Both the position numbers and the translations under genes were made by a program. Shown in pieces: positions 1-8,043 of a stretch of 64,000 nucleotides of DNA (positions are counted from its first letter, which is position 1; every line of letters starts with the position of its first letter). The notes below the pieces were generated by a model. It was not told the origin of the DNA and did no database searches. It worked only from the letters and a program-made list of their open reading frames with translations. Source of the stretch: Draconibacterium halophilum (GTDB taxonomy: Bacteria > Bacteroidota > Bacteroidia > Bacteroidales > Prolixibacteraceae); contig NZ_CP048409.1 of NCBI RefSeq assembly GCF_010448835.1, positions 1,806,001 to 1,870,000 on the forward strand, written 5' to 3'.

Positions 1-1
1 T

Positions 2-46
2 GACCGTAAAATGGAAACGGCTGGTGTGAATAGTTTCGAGGGATAG
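2..46 (+). CDS. Possible C-terminal tail of a gene entering from the left
   Basis: The second frame is open from the window edge to a TAG stop and is followed 32 bases later by a strong inverted-repeat terminator. This is the arrangement expected at the end of a plus-strand gene. Only about 14 codons are visible, so nothing can be said about function, and the open frame could be chance. Confidence 0.3.
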   Translation, partial: DRKMETAGVNSFEG

Positions 47-78
47 TAGATATTTGTCTATCTGAAGGTTACCCAAAT

Positions 79-130
79 AAGGATCCGATCCGTTTATATT
101 TAAAATAATACGGATCGGATCCTTTGTTTT
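79..130. terminator. Bidirectional terminator hairpin
   Basis: A perfect 15-base inverted repeat (79-93 and 110-124) contains GGATCCGATCCG and its complement, with an AT-rich 16-base loop. It is followed by TGTTTTTG on the plus strand. It sits between a possible plus-strand gene end and the convergent response-regulator gene that stops at 142, so it can serve both. Confidence 0.8.
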
Positions 131-141
131 TGCAAGTTTGG

Positions 142-1500
142 TTAATCCATATGTTTTTGCAGCATCCGGTAGATGGTCGATTTCCCGATACCTAATTTCG
201 ATGCTACCAGGCGTACATTTTGATTGTATTTATTCAAAAAGAATTTTACAATCTCGTTGTTGTATTCCTCCAATGTTTTTTCCTGCGAAAGTAGGTTTTG
301 TACGCTTTCGTCAACGTTCATGTTTAAATGACTTGGTTTTATCATGTCGCGGCTGCACATTACACAAGCCAGTTCCATAATTGCTTTCAGCTCGCGAATA
401 TTTCCCGGATAATGATAGTTAGATAACATTTGTTTCGCTTCCGACGTAAGGGTTTTTTGTTCCATGTCATTTTCCAGGCAAAACTCATCAACAAAAAACT
501 TGGCCAATAAAATTTTGTCGTTGCCACGTTGGCGCAAGGGAGGAATTTCAATAGGTAAACCCAGTAAACGGTAGTAGAGGTCTTGCCTAAATTGATCGTC
601 GCCCGATAAGGTAGCCAGATTTTTATGCGTGGCAGTTATAATTCTTACGTCAAGTGGGATAACATCGTGTCCTCCCAGTCGTACCAATTCTCTCTCTTGC
701 AAAACACGCAGAAGTTTAGCCTGCAGGTTGATGTTCAGATCGGCAATTTCATCCAGAAAAAGTGTTCCGCCGTTTGCTGCTTCAAACTTTCCGATCTTTT
801 GAAAATCGGCACCTGTAAAAGCTCCTTTTTCGTGCCCAAACAATTCGCTTTCAATCAGTCCATCAGGAATGGCAGACACGTTTACCGCGACAAATGGTTT
901 AGCGCTTCGTTTCGAATTATAATGAATTCCTTTTGCTACTAATTCCTTACCGGTTCCTGTTTCTCCTGAAATGGAGACAGAAATATTGGTTTGTGTTGCC
1001 TTGTTCATTAATTCAAAAACATGCTCAATCTCGCGACTGTTCCCTTTTATCAGGTTTTTGAAGTTGTACTTTTCCGCAACAGCTTCTTTTAAGTTGGTGT
1101 TCTCGGTTTGAAGTTGATCTGTTCTGTATATATTTCTAATTATGTTGCTCAGCTTTTCCCTTGTATCGGGAGCCTTCATAATGTAATCGTAAGCACCATT
1201 TTTCATCAGCTCAATTGCTGTAGAAATATCGTCTTGTGCTGAGATTACGATCACATGCGTATCCGGTATCTTCTCCTGAATTTTGGCTAATACCTCTTTC
1301 CCTGTCATATCGGGAAGGGTGTAGTCGAGTGTTACCACATCGGGCTTTTCGTTCATTGCATGAATAAAATCTGTTCCGTTGTGAAACACTTTTACCTGCA
1401 ACTGATCATCTAAAAGCTGTTTCTTTAATACACGCGCATAAAGTACATTGTCTTCAACGATGTATACTTTGTAGTTGTTTTTGAGTTTTTGGTTGGCCAT
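142..1500 (-). CDS. Sigma-54-dependent response regulator (NtrC family)
   Basis: Cytoplasmic activator of sigma-54 promoters. Domains in order are a receiver (about 10-120) with acidic pair E16/D17, phospho-acceptor D59 and K109; an AAA+ domain (about 150-385) with Walker A GETGTGKE at 179-186, the sigma-54 contact loop GAFTGA at 226-231 and Walker B LFLDE near 247-251; and a Fis-type helix-turn-helix in the last 30 residues. All hallmark residues are present and the 452-residue length is normal, so it should be functional. No histidine kinase is adjacent on the right, and the left side runs out of the window, so its partner and targets are unknown. The start is an ATG, with AT-rich upstream sequence and no clear Shine-Dalgarno. 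Confidence 0.95.
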   Translation of the reverse strand: MANQKLKNNYKVYIVEDNVLYARVLKKQLLDDQLQVKVFHNGTDFIHAMNEKPDVVTLDYTLPDMTGKEVLAKIQEKIPDTHVIVISAQDDISTAIELMKNGAYDYIMKAPDTREKLSNIIRNIYRTDQLQTENTNLKEAVAEKYNFKNLIKGNSREIEHVFELMNKATQTNISVSISGETGTGKELVAKGIHYNSKRSAKPFVAVNVSAIPDGLIESELFGHEKGAFTGADFQKIGKFEAANGGTLFLDEIADLNINLQAKLLRVLQERELVRLGGHDVIPLDVRIITATHKNLATLSGDDQFRQDLYYRLLGLPIEIPPLRQRGNDKILLAKFFVDEFCLENDMEQKTLTSEAKQMLSNYHYPGNIRELKAIMELACVMCSRDMIKPSHLNMNVDESVQNLLSQEKTLEEYNNEIVKFFLNKYNQNVRLVASKLGIGKSTIYRMLQKHMD

Positions 1501-1907
1501 TGTTTTTATTTAGAGTTTTTAAAAATAGTGAAATGTGAGAATTAATCAAATAAAATGTCCAAATATTGGAAAATATAAAGTGAGGATTCCCATTGTTAAA
1601 TTATTTGTCTCTTTTTTCTGTGTTTTAGCAGGAATCTGTAAATCTTGGTTGTTGCATTTTTCATGATCTAGAAAGTCTGTTACAATCCATTTTAGGTGTT
1701 CTAGCAAGTTGCATTTTTAGACAATAATACTTCCCAATATGAAACTTCGTCTTCTGGAGGTAAAGCTGTTTCGGGGCTGAATGTTGATTTAAAAACAGAG
1801 AGGTAAAAAGAGTTGTATTAAATTGTTCGATAAATTAAACGAACGATGACAGGTAATTCTAAAATGTATTGTTAAATTTAAACAAACGAAATTCAAATTA
1901 GAAAAGA
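1501..1907. other. Intergenic region with possible degenerate coding remnant
   Basis: Divergent spacer between the response regulator and the flavin reductase-rubredoxin gene. At 1705-1806 a 33-codon frame on the plus strand ends in TAA and has protein-like composition (SSSGGKAVSGLNVDLKTER at its end) but no ATG, GTG or TTG start, so it may be the tail of a decayed gene. At 1825-1844 there is a small dyad, GTTCG-N10-CGAAC, upstream of the 1908 gene that could be an operator. Both calls are weak. Confidence 0.3.
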
Positions 1908-2648
1908 ATGAATTATTCCGCATTTCATAAACTAAGTTATGGCTTGTATTTAATAGCTACCGAATTGAACGGCGAAAAAGCCGGGTACATTGCAAACACG
2001 GCTTTTCAGATTACTGCCGAGCCATCAAAAATTGCTATAAGTTGTAACAAAGATAACTACTCAGCCCAAAAAATTATTGATAGTAAAAAATTCTCTATTT
2101 CTGTTCTGAAGAAAGAAGTTGATACTTCGTTGATCGGGAAATTCGGATTTATGTCGGGGGCTGATATTGATAAGTTTCAGGGAGTGAAAACCACAGTGGC
2201 AAAAACCGGAGCCCCGATTGTTGTTGATTCAGCAGTTGCTTGGTTCGATTGCGAAGTGATTGATTATACCGATATTGGCTCGCACTATTTGATTACTGCC
2301 GAGGTGGTTGATGGCGATAAACTTTCGGATGAAGAGCCGCTAACATATGCTTATTATCATGCCAAGTACAAGATGCGTTCGCCTAAAAATTCGCCAACGT
2401 ACATTGATAAAGACAAGCTGGAGGATGAGCCGGAACCGGTTGAATACGAAGAAGTATCAGAAGAGCCGGAGGAAAAGACGAAGAGCGAAGATGGAATTTA
2501 CTCCTGCAATATATGTGGCTTCCAGTACAACCCTGAAGAGGGTGATCCTGCGCTTGGAATACCTCCGGGAACGCCTTTTGAAGATTTGCCTGAAGACTGG
2601 AAATGCCCGATTTGCAACGCTTCAAAAGACGATTTTACAAAAGTGTAG
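1908..2648 (+). CDS. Flavin reductase-rubredoxin fusion (Hrb-like)
   Basis: The N-terminal part (about 1-155) is a flavin reductase-like FMN-binding domain of the kind that oxidises NAD(P)H. It is joined by an acidic, Glu/Pro-rich linker (about 165-197) to a C-terminal rubredoxin domain with iron ligands C200, C203, C233 and C236 in CxxCGFxY and CPxC motifs. This is the architecture of Moorella high-molecular-weight rubredoxin (Hrb), which passes electrons from NADH through FMN and the iron centre to the flavodiiron protein FprA. An FprA homologue is encoded at 45166 in this window, so a role in soluble NO or O2 reduction is a reasonable inference. The gene is monocistronic, and the ATG start gives a complete domain. 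Confidence 0.9.
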   Translation: MNYSAFHKLSYGLYLIATELNGEKAGYIANTAFQITAEPSKIAISCNKDNYSAQKIIDSKKFSISVLKKEVDTSLIGKFGFMSGADIDKFQGVKTTVAKTGAPIVVDSAVAWFDCEVIDYTDIGSHYLITAEVVDGDKLSDEEPLTYAYYHAKYKMRSPKNSPTYIDKDKLEDEPEPVEYEEVSEEPEEKTKSEDGIYSCNICGFQYNPEEGDPALGIPPGTPFEDLPEDWKCPICNASKDDFTKV

Positions 2649-2661
2649 TATACTTTGAATA

Positions 2662-2898
2662 TTATAATGTCCGATGGGTACCATCGCAAAATGGTTTATT
2701 TTTGGAATGTTTGCACTGGCAAAGCCAAACTTCCTTTTTCTCATCGATGCTGAGTGGAAGTGGAGTGAATTCTGAACCCTGATGAGAACCGTCGCAAAAA
2801 GGTTGGTTTTTACTTTTTCCACAAGCGCACCAATAATAAGTGCCGGGTTCAAGCGTAAGAGCTTTTGGAGCTTTTTCAGCTATCTCAGGTTTTTGCAT
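2662..2898 (-). CDS. Double CDGSH iron-sulfur protein
   Basis: A 78-residue soluble protein made almost entirely of two CDGSH [2Fe-2S] motifs. Each has the 3-Cys/1-His pattern: C24, C26, C35, H39 and C60, C62, C71, H75. Bacterial tandem CDGSH proteins (the MitoNEET-related class) bind two redox-active, labile clusters; their physiological partners are mostly unknown. There is no membrane anchor. The gene is convergent with the rubredoxin fusion (13 bases apart) and divergent from the lactonase, whose start lies only 34 bases away, so any promoter for one must overlap the other's 5' region. Confidence 0.93.
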   Translation of the reverse strand: MQKPEIAEKAPKALTLEPGTYYWCACGKSKNQPFCDGSHQGSEFTPLPLSIDEKKEVWLCQCKHSKNKPFCDGTHRTL

Positions 2899-2932
2899 GT
2901 TTTTTATTTTAGTGTTTATTAAAGATACAACT

Positions 2933-4045
2933 ATGTTACGTAATATTTTGTTTAATTGCCTTTTTCTTTTCCTTTTTATAACCGTTGGAAACGCACAGGA
3001 AAAGCAACTGTTTTATGTGGGTACCTTTACTGCTGAAGGTGCTGAGGGAATAAATTATTGTAGTTTAAATACTAAAACGGGTGATATTGATTTGCTGACC
3101 ACCTTTAAGGGAATCGATAACCCATCGTTTTTACGCTTAGGCCCTGAAAAGGAATTTCTGTACGTAGTTTCGCGAACAACTCCTGAAGTAGAGCAATCGG
3201 GTGGTTATGTGGTAGCCTATAAACTTGACAAGCGGGGAGGGCTTCACTTTTTAAACAAGCAGATCTCTCACGGAAGTGGGCCGTGTCATGTTGATGTTTC
3301 GCCCGACAGAAAATATGTAGCTATAGCAACTTACGGCGGAGGTACAACTTCGATTTATCCGGTAAAAGAAGATGGCAGCCTCGATAAAGCTCTGGCAGTT
3401 GTGCACAACACGGGAAAAAGTGTGCATCCTAATCAGGGGCAGCCACATGCGCATTCCATAAAATTCTCAGCAAATGAACCGAGCATTTTTAGTGCAGACC
3501 TGGGGACTGATCAATTAAATATTTTTCACTTTCAAGATGGGAATCTGGGGCGTTACGAGCAGGAGTTTGTAAAATTGCCGGCCGGTTCGGGGCCAAGGCA
3601 TTTTGTTTTTCATCCAACCGAAAATATAATTTATGTAATAAACGAGCTAAACTCAACCATTTCGGCAGTTAAAAAAGAAGGAGATCAGTGGTCGATGTTT
3701 CAAAATATTTCAACCTTGCCAAAAGATTTTGATGGAGAAAGTTATTGTGCCGATATTCATCTCTCAAAAGACGGGAAGTATTTGTATGGATCAAACCGCG
3801 GGCACAATTCAATAGCTGTTTTTAAGGTAAAAGCCGATCAGGAACTTACATTTTTAGGAACAGTTCCGGTTGAAGGTGACTGGCCACGAAATTTTGGAAT
3901 AACACCCGATGGGAAATGGATGTTGGTTGCCAATCAGCGTAGTCATAATATTACTGTATTTCAGATTGATCAGGAAACCGGAATGCCAAAATACAGCGAT
4001 AAGCAAATTGCATTACCGGCTCCGGTTTGTATCGAGTTTTTGTAG
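2933..4045 (+). CDS. Secreted lactonase, seven-bladed beta-propeller family
   Basis: Member of the 6-phosphogluconolactonase/3-carboxy-cis,cis-muconate lactonase beta-propeller family (PF10282). Recognisable features are the YVGTFT start of the first blade, HPNQGQPHAHS, the SGPRHF motif and repeated DGKxLYxxNR-like blades. The first ATG in the open frame is at 2840, but the ATG at 2933 is chosen because it begins a clear signal peptide (LFNCLFLFLFITVGNAQ) that would be buried otherwise and avoids overlap with the CDGSH gene. The mature protein of about 350 residues should be exported. The cytosolic E. coli homologue (Pgl) hydrolyses 6-phosphogluconolactone; an exported copy more likely acts on another sugar lactone, so the substrate is open. 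Confidence 0.88.
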   Translation: MLRNILFNCLFLFLFITVGNAQEKQLFYVGTFTAEGAEGINYCSLNTKTGDIDLLTTFKGIDNPSFLRLGPEKEFLYVVSRTTPEVEQSGGYVVAYKLDKRGGLHFLNKQISHGSGPCHVDVSPDRKYVAIATYGGGTTSIYPVKEDGSLDKALAVVHNTGKSVHPNQGQPHAHSIKFSANEPSIFSADLGTDQLNIFHFQDGNLGRYEQEFVKLPAGSGPRHFVFHPTENIIYVINELNSTISAVKKEGDQWSMFQNISTLPKDFDGESYCADIHLSKDGKYLYGSNRGHNSIAVFKVKADQELTFLGTVPVEGDWPRNFGITPDGKWMLVANQRSHNITVFQIDQETGMPKYSDKQIALPAPVCIEFL

Positions 4046-4060
4046 ATTAGAATTCTAGTT

Positions 4061-4684
4061 CTAGCTCAGTTTTGTGCTGATTAGTTTGATAAATTCTTCG
4101 CGGGTAGCTACTTTTTCAAAAGCACCGACAAAATCAGAAGTAGTAGTTATGGAATGTTGTTTTTGAACACCACGCATTTGCATACATAGGTGCTGGGCTT
4201 CAATAACTACAGCAACTCCCAGTGGTTTTAGTGTGTCTTGGATACAGTCTTTTATTTGAGTTGTTAATCGTTCCTGTACCTGCAACCTGCGGGCAAATAC
4301 ATCAACAACACGGGCAATTTTACTTAATCCGGTAATTGTTCCGTTTGGGATGTAGGCAACGTGCGCCTTCCCAATAAACGGAAGCATGTGGTGTTCACAC
4401 ATCGAATAAATCTCTATATCTTTTACAATTACCATTTGGCGGTAGTCTTCTTTAAACATGGCTGATCTTAATATTTCAACAGGATCGATTTCATAGCCCT
4501 GTAATAAAAATTGCATGGCTTTGGCTACTCTTTCCGGTGTTTTATTCAGCCCCTCGCGCGATGGATCCTCTCCAACTATTTGCAAAATTTCTTTGTAATG
4601 GCTGGAGAGTTGCTCGGTTGCTTGCTCGTTGTAGAGGTCAGTTCGCTGGTATCCGTTCGAGTTGTTATTCTTTAATGAACACAT
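4061..4684 (-). CDS. folE: GTP cyclohydrolase I
   Basis: Converts GTP to 7,8-dihydroneopterin triphosphate, the first step of folate (and possibly queuosine or pterin) synthesis. The zinc and active-site motifs are intact: SMCEHHMLPFIGKAHVAYIP near the middle and HLCMQMRGVQK near the C-terminus supply the Cys-His-Cys zinc ligands, and GLSKIARVVDVFARRLQVQE is the conserved substrate-binding helix. The 207-residue length fits the type IA family. The ATG start at 4684 gives a short variable N-terminus before the conserved core. It is convergent with the lactonase gene and 185 bases from the divergent nucleosidase; no operon partner is visible. Confidence 0.97.
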   Translation of the reverse strand: MCSLKNNNSNGYQRTDLYNEQATEQLSSHYKEILQIVGEDPSREGLNKTPERVAKAMQFLLQGYEIDPVEILRSAMFKEDYRQMVIVKDIEIYSMCEHHMLPFIGKAHVAYIPNGTITGLSKIARVVDVFARRLQVQERLTTQIKDCIQDTLKPLGVAVVIEAQHLCMQMRGVQKQHSITTTSDFVGAFEKVATREEFIKLISTKLS

Positions 4685-4869
4685 TGTTGTTAGAATTTTA
4701 ATAGGTACAAAGATTAACTTTTTTTTATAAAATCAGTATGAATGTATATATGGATTTGAAAAAGAGGGAGATTAGAACTTGCTTTTATGCAAGAGTGAAA
4801 TACAGATATAGTGCTGCATTGGACATTGTTTAAAGGAATATCGGAGACAAAAAATACAAAATTAAATTT

Positions 4870-5556
4870 ATGCAGATTTTGATTGTAGCAGCTACTACAA
4901 TGGAAATAAAATTGATTGTAGATGAGCTGGAAAAAGTAGAGGAAGAAAGTCATTTTGTAAAAACTTACCGATTTGAAGATTTGAATATTGATATTTTGGT
5001 ATCAGGTATTGGAAGTTCGTTCGCTACATTTCATTTAACCAACGCACTTCGCGAAAAAAAATATGATGCTGTTATTAATATAGGATTAGCCGGAAGTTTA
5101 ATCCAGGAGCTTGAAATAGGAGAGGTAGTAAATGTGGTGAGCGAAGAATTTGCTGATCTGGGAATTGAAAAACAACACGAATTTTTAACACTCTTTGAAT
5201 CGGGACATATTGGTATCAATGATTTTCCGTTTGAAAATGGTTTGTTAAAAGCCAGCAATTCAAATGGCTGGATAAAACTGAAAAAGGTAAAAGGAGTAAC
5301 CACAAATAAAAGTTACGGGCGCGACACCAGTATAGCCGAAATGCGCGAAAAATTTACAGCCCACGTAGAATCAATGGAAGGAGCTGCTGTTTTTTATGTT
5401 TGTAACTGGATGGGCGTAGATTGTTATCAAATACGATCGATCTCAAACTATGTAGAACCCCGCGACTCGGCAAAATGGAATATCCCATTGGCACTTGTAC
5501 ATTTGAAAGATGCTTTGTCAGCCATATTAAAACAGGTGCCGGCACCAGTGGGTTGA
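4870..5556 (+). CDS. mqnB: Futalosine hydrolase-like nucleosidase
   Basis: A 228-residue member of the PNP/MTA-SAH nucleosidase superfamily that most resembles futalosine hydrolase (MqnB), which removes the base from futalosine in the alternative menaquinone pathway. The frame shows the N-terminal beta strand MQILIVAATTMEI, the GIGSSFATFHLT nucleoside loop, the NIGLAGSL strand and the VESMEGAAVFYVC motif carrying the ribose-binding Met-Glu pair. No other mqn gene is nearby, and a full classical men operon occurs at 50.5-57.7 kb, so the true substrate may be a different nucleoside such as 5-methylthioadenosine. Family assignment is firm; substrate assignment is moderate. Confidence 0.8.
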   Translation: MQILIVAATTMEIKLIVDELEKVEEESHFVKTYRFEDLNIDILVSGIGSSFATFHLTNALREKKYDAVINIGLAGSLIQELEIGEVVNVVSEEFADLGIEKQHEFLTLFESGHIGINDFPFENGLLKASNSNGWIKLKKVKGVTTNKSYGRDTSIAEMREKFTAHVESMEGAAVFYVCNWMGVDCYQIRSISNYVEPRDSAKWNIPLALVHLKDALSAILKQVPAPVG

Positions 5557-5885
5557 AGCAGTTTGCCACAATTTGTCTCGTTTTACTCCAAATCGCTTAA
5601 AAGAAATTGAGTTGGAAGTAAGTATTTTTCGATCCCTAATGCTCGTTTTTTCATTTTTTTACTGCGATAAATCACCGTTTATTCACTTTTTATTTAAAAA
5701 TTAGTCAGCAAAGCAACCAAATTCACTTCAATTGCATCTGTTTATGTGTAATTTTTTGGCTATTGTAAAAAGTTAAATTTATTTTGCCAAGCGTACAATA
5801 AAAACCAGGGTGGTTAGTTTGTTATTACAAAGCCACATTTTCAGAAAACAGAGTTTTTTGCTGTACCAAACGAAACCGCGTTAAA
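5557..5885. other. Intergenic region, no gene seen
   Basis: AT-rich spacer between the nucleosidase and hldD, both on the plus strand. I see no open frame with coding character, no clear terminator and only near-matches to a TAnnTTTG promoter (around 5775-5785). Confidence 0.5.
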
Positions 5886-6851
5886 ATGATAGTTGTAACA
5901 GGAGCAGCCGGATTTATCGGAAGTTATTTAGTAGGAAAACTCAACAAAGCAGGATACAAAGATCTGATTCTGGTTGACAAGTTTGATGACCCTTGGAAAG
6001 ATTTAAATCTTCTGAAAAAAGATTACCGGGAATACATTGATCGGGATGAGTTTTTTAATTGGTTAATTAAAAATGCACAGGATGTCGATTTTATTTTTCA
6101 TCTGGGGGCACGTACCGATACAGTGGGGCAAGAACCCGAGCTCTATCAGCAATTAAACTTAATTTATTCACAACGCCTCTGGAACATTTGTTCCGAAATT
6201 CAGGTACCACTTCTTTACGCTTCATCGGCTGCTACATATGGTAACGGCGAAGATGGTTTTTCGGATGAGCATAGAAAAATTCAGGATCTGCGACCATTAA
6301 ATCTTTATGGCTGGTCGAAACACGATTTTGATGTGTGGGCGCTTAAGCAGTTTCGTACGCCTCCGTTTTGGTCAGGAATGAAATTCTTTAATGTTTACGG
6401 GCCAAACGAATACCACAAAGGCCGTATGGCATCGGTAATATTGCATGCTTATAAAACAATTAAAGAAACCGGACATATGCAGTTGTTCCGTTCGCACCAT
6501 AAAGCATATAAAGATGGCGAGCAAAGCCGCGATTTTATTTATGTCGAAGATATTGCCGATGTGATGATGTACTTTATGGAGAACCAGGATAACTCAGGTA
6601 TATATAATGTGGGAACCGGAAAAGCCCGTTCCTTTCTGGATCTTACCAAAGCAGTATTCAGCAGTATGAATAAAACCCCCATGATCTCATTTGTTGATAC
6701 TCCTGTTGATTTGCGTGGTAGATACCAGTACTTTACCGAGGCCGAAATGCAGAAATTACGCGATGCCGGTTACAAAAAACCTTTTGTTGAATTAGAAGAA
6801 GGCGTTAACGAATACGTAAGCAAGTTTCTGCTGGAAGAAGCCTGTTTTTAA
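5886..6851 (+). CDS. hldD: ADP-L-glycero-D-manno-heptose 6-epimerase
   Basis: Extended short-chain dehydrogenase that epimerises ADP-D-glycero-manno-heptose at C6 for the lipopolysaccharide inner core. The Rossmann motif TGAAGFIG is at 5-12, the catalytic Ser is in YASSAATYG (about 113-115), and the YxxxK pair is Y141/K145. The KFFNVYGPNEYHKGRMASV segment is the conserved substrate-binding region of this epimerase family. Length 321 is typical. The ATG start directly precedes the first beta strand. No other heptose genes are adjacent. Confidence 0.93.
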   Translation: MIVVTGAAGFIGSYLVGKLNKAGYKDLILVDKFDDPWKDLNLLKKDYREYIDRDEFFNWLIKNAQDVDFIFHLGARTDTVGQEPELYQQLNLIYSQRLWNICSEIQVPLLYASSAATYGNGEDGFSDEHRKIQDLRPLNLYGWSKHDFDVWALKQFRTPPFWSGMKFFNVYGPNEYHKGRMASVILHAYKTIKETGHMQLFRSHHKAYKDGEQSRDFIYVEDIADVMMYFMENQDNSGIYNVGTGKARSFLDLTKAVFSSMNKTPMISFVDTPVDLRGRYQYFTEAEMQKLRDAGYKKPFVELEEGVNEYVSKFLLEEACF

Positions 6852-6906
6852 GTTTTGGTTTCGTTATTTTCCCGAATAGTTTTAATTTTACCTCAAACAG
6901 CGATTG

Positions 6907-7584
6907 ATGAAAAAGATTTTTCTTCACTTTCTTTTTATTGCTATTGTGGCAGCCGATCTAATCGGTGAGTATATGCAGAACCCTCAAATTAATCATATTT
7001 CAAAGCCTTTACTTTTAATATGGATTGCCGGTTATTTCTTTTTGCATTCAAAAAATATCGATAAAAGGATTTTGTTATTTGCCGGTACAGCCTTTCTTTT
7101 TTCATGGATTGGCGATCTGTTAATGATGTTTGCTGCCGATTTTACCTATTTTGTACTCGGAATTGCATCCTTTCTGGTGGCACAAGTGGTGTATGTATTT
7201 TTGTTTCTGCGCACCATTGATATTTCGGGTAAAAAGCCGTTTTTGAAGAAGAAACCGATGTGGCTGACTCCTTATTTGGCTTATGGACTGATTGTTTACA
7301 TTGTGCTGTTTCCGCAATTGGATTTGGTGTTGCGGATAGCCATTTTTGTGTATATGGTGGCTATTTTAACCATGTCGGCTATGGCGCTAAACCGTTTAGG
7401 TAACGGTCATCCCATCAGCTTTAGTCTGGTCTTCGTTGGGTCGTTGTTTTTTGTTTTGTCTGATTCGTTGATTGCTGTCAACCGTTTTCTTGTGGCAATT
7501 CCTTACGAGGGTTTGTTTATAATGACAACTTACATTGCTGCTCAGTACTTAATAATGTTGGGATTGTTAAAGCAGTACGAATAA
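6907..7584 (+). CDS. YhhN family membrane protein (lysoplasmalogenase-like)
   Basis: Integral membrane protein of about eight hydrophobic helices belonging to the YhhN/TMEM86 family, whose characterised members hydrolyse the vinyl-ether bond of lysoplasmalogens. Family features include FSWIGDLLMMF in the third helix region and LVFVGSLFFVLSDSLIAVNRF near the C-terminus, both carrying the conserved Asp residues. The open frame extends to a TTG at 6904, but the ATG three bases later is preferred. It lies 55 bases after hldD, so the two are likely co-transcribed. The enzymatic role in this organism is inferred only from the family. Confidence 0.85.
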   Translation: MKKIFLHFLFIAIVAADLIGEYMQNPQINHISKPLLLIWIAGYFFLHSKNIDKRILLFAGTAFLFSWIGDLLMMFAADFTYFVLGIASFLVAQVVYVFLFLRTIDISGKKPFLKKKPMWLTPYLAYGLIVYIVLFPQLDLVLRIAIFVYMVAILTMSAMALNRLGNGHPISFSLVFVGSLFFVLSDSLIAVNRFLVAIPYEGLFIMTTYIAAQYLIMLGLLKQYE

Positions 7585-7587
7585 AAA

Positions 7588-7611
7588 AATCCCGACTTGC
7601 CAGCCGGGATT
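7588..7611 (-). terminator. Terminator of the sigma factor operon
   Basis: The inverted repeat AATCCCG/CGGGATT has a 10-base loop. On the minus strand it is followed by a run of seven T residues (A run at 7583-7589 on the plus strand), 25 bases past the stop of the 7636 gene. Confidence 0.85.
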
Positions 7612-7635
7612 CTCATTCGATATATTTTCAAAGTT

Positions 7636-8043
7636 TTAAGCGAATACTTTACTGTTTGCACTAATAATTTTATCGATAAAGATAAGTACCGAAATGGCTA
7701 TCGTAATTCCGGCAATACTTAACGGCAATGTTCCCATTTTGCTGAAAAACGATTCGTAGCCTTCGCTTAATCCTTGACCGGCTTCAGGTAGCAATTGCCC
7801 GATTTGGCTGTCGGCTTGCATTCCGGGGGTGTTTACAAGGAAAATGGCTGCAAGTAACACCATAAAAAGAATGGAGATGATCCAGAATCCTTTTCCAAGT
7901 ATCTTTTCCGATTTAATTCTTTCAAGCACACTATCTTCCTCAAAAATCTTATTCATTACATTCACTGTAAAATCCGAACCGGGTTTTTCCAGTTCTATTT
8001 TTTGTAGTAATGCTTTTAATTTTATGTCTTCCAGTTCATTCAT
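7636..8043 (-). CDS. Small membrane protein, probable partner of the ECF sigma factor
   Basis: A 135-residue protein with a charged N-terminal half (1-48) and two hydrophobic helices (about 50-70 and 105-126). It overlaps the upstream ECF sigma gene by four bases (ATGA), so the two are translationally coupled. This position and topology (short cytoplasmic domain then membrane segment) are typical of anti-sigma factors, but I see no zinc-binding HxxxCxxC motif, so the anti-sigma role is inferred from context. No family name is recognised. Confidence 0.75.
   Translation of the reverse strand: MNELEDIKLKALLQKIELEKPGSDFTVNVMNKIFEEDSVLERIKSEKILGKGFWIISILFMVLLAAIFLVNTPGMQADSQIGQLLPEAGQGLSEGYESFFSKMGTLPLSIAGITIAISVLIFIDKIISANSKVFA

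Noticed and set aside
2840..2933. Upstream start of the lactonase at 2840
   Set aside because: It would bury the signal peptide and overlap the CDGSH gene on the other strand.
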